Positions 15,208 through 17,868 of a stretch of 17,868 nucleotides of DNA are shown here, piece by piece. The translations under genes and the position numbers were made by a program. This DNA is from DAOVRD01 sp964605915 (GTDB lineage Bacteria; Planctomycetota; Brocadiia; SM23-32): NCBI GenBank assembly GCA_964605915.1, contig CAZSET010000057.1, positions 1 to 17,868 on the forward strand, read 5' to 3'. Numbering within the stretch: position 1 is the stretch's first letter; the number at the start of each line of letters is the position of its first letter. The notes below the pieces were generated by a model that did no database searches, had not been told where the DNA came from, and saw only the letters and a list, made by a program, of their open reading frames with translations.

Positions 15208-15236
15208 TTGCTGCGGCGACGGACGTTCGCTACACT
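15208..15236 (+). promoter_or_regulatory. Promoter-like site before a small ORF
   Basis: TTGCTG (15208-15213), a 17-base spacer and TACACT (15231-15236). The -10 box is the same hexamer as that of the GH2-like gene, but the -35 is weak. Confidence 0.3.
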
Positions 15237-15249
15237 CTCGAGCGTTGAG

Positions 15250-15381
15250 GTGCTGGCGAAGGAGAGGTTGGACGAGCAAGCGACCGCAAAGGCACGTTCA
15301 GAGATCGGACAGGCCCCCATGGCAGCTATCCACCGCGCTAAGCAGGAAGTGCAAACGGCCCTGAACCGTGTCGAGGAATAG
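15250..15381 (+). CDS. Possible small coiled-coil ORF or gene remnant
   Basis: The 43-residue GTG-started frame reads LAKERLDEQATAKARSEIG and ends KQEVQTALNRVEE, a highly charged, alanine-rich helical sequence unlike the surrounding shadow frames. The promoter-like site just upstream leaves almost no leader and there is no clear ribosome binding site, so it could also be the end of a decayed gene. It overlaps only the doubtful C-terminal tail of the NTPase on the other strand. Confidence 0.25.
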   Translation: MLAKERLDEQATAKARSEIGQAPMAAIHRAKQEVQTALNRVEE

Positions 15382-17410
15382 TTGCGCAGGGCGGCACCAG
15401 GCGCTGCCTGCATGAACTCAGGCCGATTCGTCGCGCCCATCGCACCCCCGGCCTCGTCGACGCAATGCCCGGCTCGGCCCCCAAGGGTTGACACGTCCGG
15501 GGCGTTGCGATATCCTCTGCGCCACTTGGCAGCGAGTCACGCGATGGATCGGGTGAGGATTCCGGAGGGCCGCGTTCCGGAGCGGCCATTGCGACGTTGA
15601 CACGCCGCGCCGGTCGAAGTTCCTGATAGCCATTATTCTCCACTGGGATGTGCCCCCGGACGAATCGGGGCGTCCGGGACGGGGTCTGGGTCCAGATGTG
15701 GCGGCATGTCCGGAGTGGCCATCGGCTGCCGTCCCCCGCCGCCAGCGGAAGCGGCGCCCAGTGGGCCGCCGGCAGGGGCTCGCCTCCCGATCCCAGGTAG
15801 TCCAGCAGTTCCGCCTCGCTCAGGCCCCGGCGCGCCGCCCAGAGCGCCCGCATCGCGTCCCGCACCAGGCCCGACCGATCGCGCTCGTAGTCCGCCTCCC
15901 ACCTCTCCAGCACCAGCCGGTAGAGGTCGTCCGGGGCCTCGGCACCCAGGTAGTGGTCGATCCGCTCGTCCAGCTCCTCGTGCACCCCGAACTGCCGCAG
16001 CTCGTCGAGCAGCACGCGCAGGTAGAGCGGGTTCTCGCTCTGCGGCGCCGCGGCGATCCTCGCCACGCGCTCGGGGCTGAGCCTCTTGGTGTACTGCCCC
16101 AGGAACTCCGCAATCAGGACGCGCCGTTCCGACTCGGTGAGCGGCTCTACCCGGAGCGTCGGCCACTCGCGCTCGCAGATCGCCTCAAGGGCCGGCCCCG
16201 GCAGCGTCGAGACGACCAGCCGCACGTTCGGCGGCACGGCTGGCGGCAGCCACGTGAGCTCCCGCGCCCCTTCCCGCTCCTCCAGCCGGTTCAGGGCGTC
16301 CAGCACGATGACGACCCGCCCGCGGGCGTCGGCCATGTAGAGGAATTCGGCGAATGCCGTGCGCAGTTCCCCCGGGTCGGTGGGGATCTCCTGCTCGATG
16401 TCGAACCTCGCCTTCAGCTCCCCCATCAGCCGCCTCAGCATGCGCCGCCAGTCCCCACTGTACGGGCTGGCCCCGATGAAGTGCAGTATCAGGTGCTCGT
16501 CGGGGCGTTCCTGCCGGCGGCGCAGGGCCCAGTTCGAGAGCAGGGCGCTCTTGCCCGAGCCGGACTCCCCCAGCACTGCCAGGGGCGGCCCGTCGCCGGC
16601 CGCGTGCGCGTCGAGCCGCTGGAAATACTCCTGCCGCCCGATATAGACCCCCGCCCGGCTGCGGGCAAACTCCTCGTGCTCCCGCGCCTCCCGCTCCAGC
16701 GGGTCGGGCACCCCTTCCTCGGGATACAGCTCGTCGATGAGCCGGCGGAAGTCCTCCAGCACCAGACGGCCGAGTTCCTCGGGGTCGGCGTAGTCCTCCC
16801 GGACGGGAAAACCGGCGTCGCGTATCCGCTGCTTCAGCGCGGCGAGCTTGTTCCGACGCTCCCCCACTCGCCGCCCGGCCCCCTCCCGCCCGAATCGTTC
16901 GATCTCCTCCTCGGTGGGCACCTCGAGGAACTGGTCGCGTTCCTCGTCGGGCCAGGACCGCGCGCAGGCCGGATCGCGGAAGTAGAAGAAGGCGTGCCGG
17001 GCCATCTCGGGGTCCCGCAGGACGCCGTGCAGGATCTCAAGCTCCGTGACCGAGCGCTCCCGGTGCTCGGCCAGCCAGGGCTGCTGCTGGATCAGGTCTT
17101 CGGGTATATCATCGTCCGGGGAGATCCACCCGTAGCGCTCACCCAGCAGGCCAATGAAGTAGGGGCGGCAGCGGCGGATCTCTTCCAAGCAGACCGGCAG
17201 CACCTCGCCTTCGGCCTTCTGCTCGTCGGTGATGCCCCAGCGCAGGTCCACCTCGCCCCAGGTGACATGCCGGTCCTCGCATACCTTCCGCAGCGGGGGG
17301 AAGACGCGCTTGACCAGCTCGTCCCGGTCCTCCCGCATGTCGCGGAACGTGGAAGAGACGAACACGCGGATGACGCGCTCCTCGCCCCGTTCGCCGACAG
17401 CATCCCGCAT
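15338..17410 (-). CDS. DUF4062-STAND NTPase with replaced C-terminus
   Basis: This 690-residue frame starts with a DUF4062 domain (about 13-100): VIRVFVSSTFRDMREDRD, VDLRWGIT, CLEEIRRCRPYFIGLLGERYGW. A linker with helical segments follows, then a P-loop NTPase of the NACHT/STAND class (about 255-500). Walker A is GESGSGKS (281-288), Walker B is VVIVLDAL (366-373), and NPLYLRVLL (460-468) is the usual motif of the helical lid. The order matches bacterial and animal TEP1/NPHP3-like proteins, which act as signal-sensing switches and normally carry TPR or WD40 sensor repeats. Here recognisable sequence ends near residue 562 (about 15724), at the start of the winged-helix region. The remaining roughly 128 residues are Arg/Pro-rich and look like unrelated DNA read in frame. 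The protein therefore lacks a sensor and may be non-functional. ATG 17410 has GGAGG eight bases upstream. Confidence 0.85.
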   Translation of the reverse strand: MRDAVGERGEERVIRVFVSSTFRDMREDRDELVKRVFPPLRKVCEDRHVTWGEVDLRWGITDEQKAEGEVLPVCLEEIRRCRPYFIGLLGERYGWISPDDDIPEDLIQQQPWLAEHRERSVTELEILHGVLRDPEMARHAFFYFRDPACARSWPDEERDQFLEVPTEEEIERFGREGAGRRVGERRNKLAALKQRIRDAGFPVREDYADPEELGRLVLEDFRRLIDELYPEEGVPDPLEREAREHEEFARSRAGVYIGRQEYFQRLDAHAAGDGPPLAVLGESGSGKSALLSNWALRRRQERPDEHLILHFIGASPYSGDWRRMLRRLMGELKARFDIEQEIPTDPGELRTAFAEFLYMADARGRVVIVLDALNRLEEREGARELTWLPPAVPPNVRLVVSTLPGPALEAICEREWPTLRVEPLTESERRVLIAEFLGQYTKRLSPERVARIAAAPQSENPLYLRVLLDELRQFGVHEELDERIDHYLGAEAPDDLYRLVLERWEADYERDRSGLVRDAMRALWAARRGLSEAELLDYLGSGGEPLPAAHWAPLPLAAGDGSRWPLRTCRHIWTQTPSRTPRFVRGHIPVENNGYQELRPARRVNVAMAAPERGPPESSPDPSRDSLPSGAEDIATPRTCQPLGAEPGIASTRPGVRWARRIGLSSCRQRLVPPCATIPRHGSGPFALPA
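15488..15516 (+). promoter_or_regulatory. Consensus-like promoter on the plus strand inside the NTPase tail
   Basis: A perfect TTGACA (15488-15493), a 17-base spacer and TATCCT (15511-15516). It lies in the part of the NTPase frame that looks foreign. Downstream are only an 18-codon frame (ATG 15543) and a GC-rich hairpin, GGCCGC with GCGGCC (15568-15587). It could drive a small RNA, an antisense transcript or nothing. Confidence 0.4.
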
Positions 17411-17525
17411 TGGCCATGCCTCCGTTGCGGGCGGGCGCCCTTTCCCGCGCGCCCCGAGTCAACTCGGGCCGCCCGGCCCCTTCAGGGATGAGGCTCGGGG
17501 ATCCTGCTACTTCCCGTCGCGGCCC

Positions 17526-17554
17526 ACTGTAATTGCCGCCTTGACACCTGTCAA
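17526..17554 (-). promoter_or_regulatory. Promoter of the STAND NTPase gene with palindromic -35
   Basis: On the minus strand a perfect TTGACA (17549-17554), a 17-base spacer and TACAGT (17526-17531) stand about 115 bases before ATG 17410. The -35 box forms one arm of the inverted repeat TTGACA-CC-TGTCAA (17541-17554), a possible operator. Confidence 0.55.
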
Positions 17555-17581
17555 CATTCGCTGACGCTCGCCGACGCGCGA

Positions 17582-17868
17582 ATGGAGTCCGAGAAAGGCA
17601 AGCCCCTGCCCGAGCGCAGGCGCGCGGCCGAAGCGAAGGTCCGGGCGTCCGAGGCCCGATTGGAGTACGCCGCATACTGGCTCCAGATGACTCGGCAGCT
17701 TTCCACAGAGGGCGTGACGAGCCGCGAGGACGTGCACCAGGCCGAGTTCGAGCACTACTCGGCCGAGATTGCGCTAGCCCACGCCCGGAAAGAACTGACG
17801 CAGACGCTGCAGGGCGCCCGGCCGGCGCTTTACTGTGGCCGCAGACGGCGCCTACGCCACCCACAGCC
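17582..17868 (+). CDS. HlyD-like (membrane fusion protein) coiled-coil fragment, cut by window end
   Basis: The frame is open from 17492 to the window end without a stop. From about ATG 17582 it encodes a helical hairpin. Helix one is AAEAKVRASEARLEYAAYWL, with the turn LSTEGVTSREDV. Helix two follows as HQAEFEHYSAEIALAHARK. The turn consensus (a leading Gly, Val-Ser-Arg, then acidic residues) and paired heptad helices are typical of periplasmic adaptor subunits of efflux pumps and type I secretion. TolC-type proteins are an alternative. The lipoyl half that should precede the hairpin is absent, because the upstream DNA is the NTPase promoter. After LQGARP the frame turns Arg-rich, so a frameshift near 17825 is possible. 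No ribosome binding site is visible. It is probably a gene remnant. Confidence 0.45.
   Translation, partial: MESEKGKPLPERRRAAEAKVRASEARLEYAAYWLQMTRQLSTEGVTSREDVHQAEFEHYSAEIALAHARKELTQTLQGARPALYCGRRRRLRHPQ

Larger units (their letters stand above)
14767..15337. other. Repeat-rich non-coding region, 571 bp
   Basis: It contains the short interspersed repeat at 14984-15057, an 18-bp near-perfect palindrome centred on CCATGG (15145-15162), and a promoter-like site (15208-15236) before a possible small ORF. Longer frames on both strands have repeat-derived composition and no recognisable domains. Confidence 0.5.

Noticed and set aside
15418..15633. A 71-residue minus-strand frame (MAIRNFDRRG) with a GGAG-like site
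   Set aside because: It overlaps the NTPase tail in another frame, shows no domain and is Arg-rich throughout; the start signal alone is not enough.
15650..17491. A 613-codon plus-strand open frame opposite the NTPase
   Set aside because: The minus strand has DUF4062, Walker A and Walker B motifs, while the plus frame is Pro/Arg/Leu-rich with no recognisable domain and no start signal.

Overview
The window is GC-rich bacterial DNA with good Shine-Dalgarno sites, secreted and membrane proteins, one large secreted sugar-active enzyme and several palindromic or short-tandem intergenic repeats. A large secreted GH2-like protein, a zinc-ribbon/single-TM protein, a UPF0182 protein and TAG-type heptamer repeats together suggest an environmental, metagenome-type bacterium, perhaps Planctomycetota or a neighbouring phylum. 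This placement is an inference from gene style; no rRNA or universal marker gene is present.

Left part (1-8155), largely intact genes. A gamma-glutamyltransferase-family gene lacks its 5' end because an in-frame TAG lies at 4-6. It is followed by a promoter-like site built around an inverted repeat. Next comes a two-gene operon: a secreted transglutaminase-core protein and, 30 bases later, a UPF0182 membrane protein starting at GTG. A 129-bp nested palindromic element separates these from a minus-strand TVP38/DedA-like membrane protein. Divergent from that is a sugar phosphate isomerase/epimerase-like TIM-barrel gene with its own promoter.

Middle (8156-9685). Position 8212-8258 on the minus strand matches position by position the 3' half of a tRNA-Arg(UCG), from the anticodon loop to the CCA end. 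The 5' half is missing, which is the usual trace of integration at a tRNA. To its right, on the minus strand, lie a zinc-ribbon/TM protein and a weak hypothetical ORF.

Right part (9686-17868), accessory in character. A 1429-residue secreted GH2-like protein has a perfect ribosome binding site and a good promoter. The residues at its acid/base position are His-Asn instead of Asn-Glu. Its stop codon is the first unit of a 7-bp repeat (five units). After this come a fragment of a repetitive surface-type protein, repeat-rich non-coding DNA, a minus-strand DUF4062-STAND NTPase whose C-terminus has been replaced by unrelated sequence near 15724, and a divergent HlyD-like coiled-coil fragment cut by the window edge. 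Three damaged genes among repeats mark 13.9-17.9 kb as a region of rearrangement.

The genes form no single obvious pathway. The best-supported functional unit is the transglutaminase-UPF0182 operon. The most unusual proteins are the GH2-like enzyme and the NTPase. Four promoter candidates share a TTG-containing -35 box, a 17-bp spacer and a recognisable -10 box. No convincing rho-independent terminator with a U-tract, CRISPR array, intact transposase or rRNA gene was seen.
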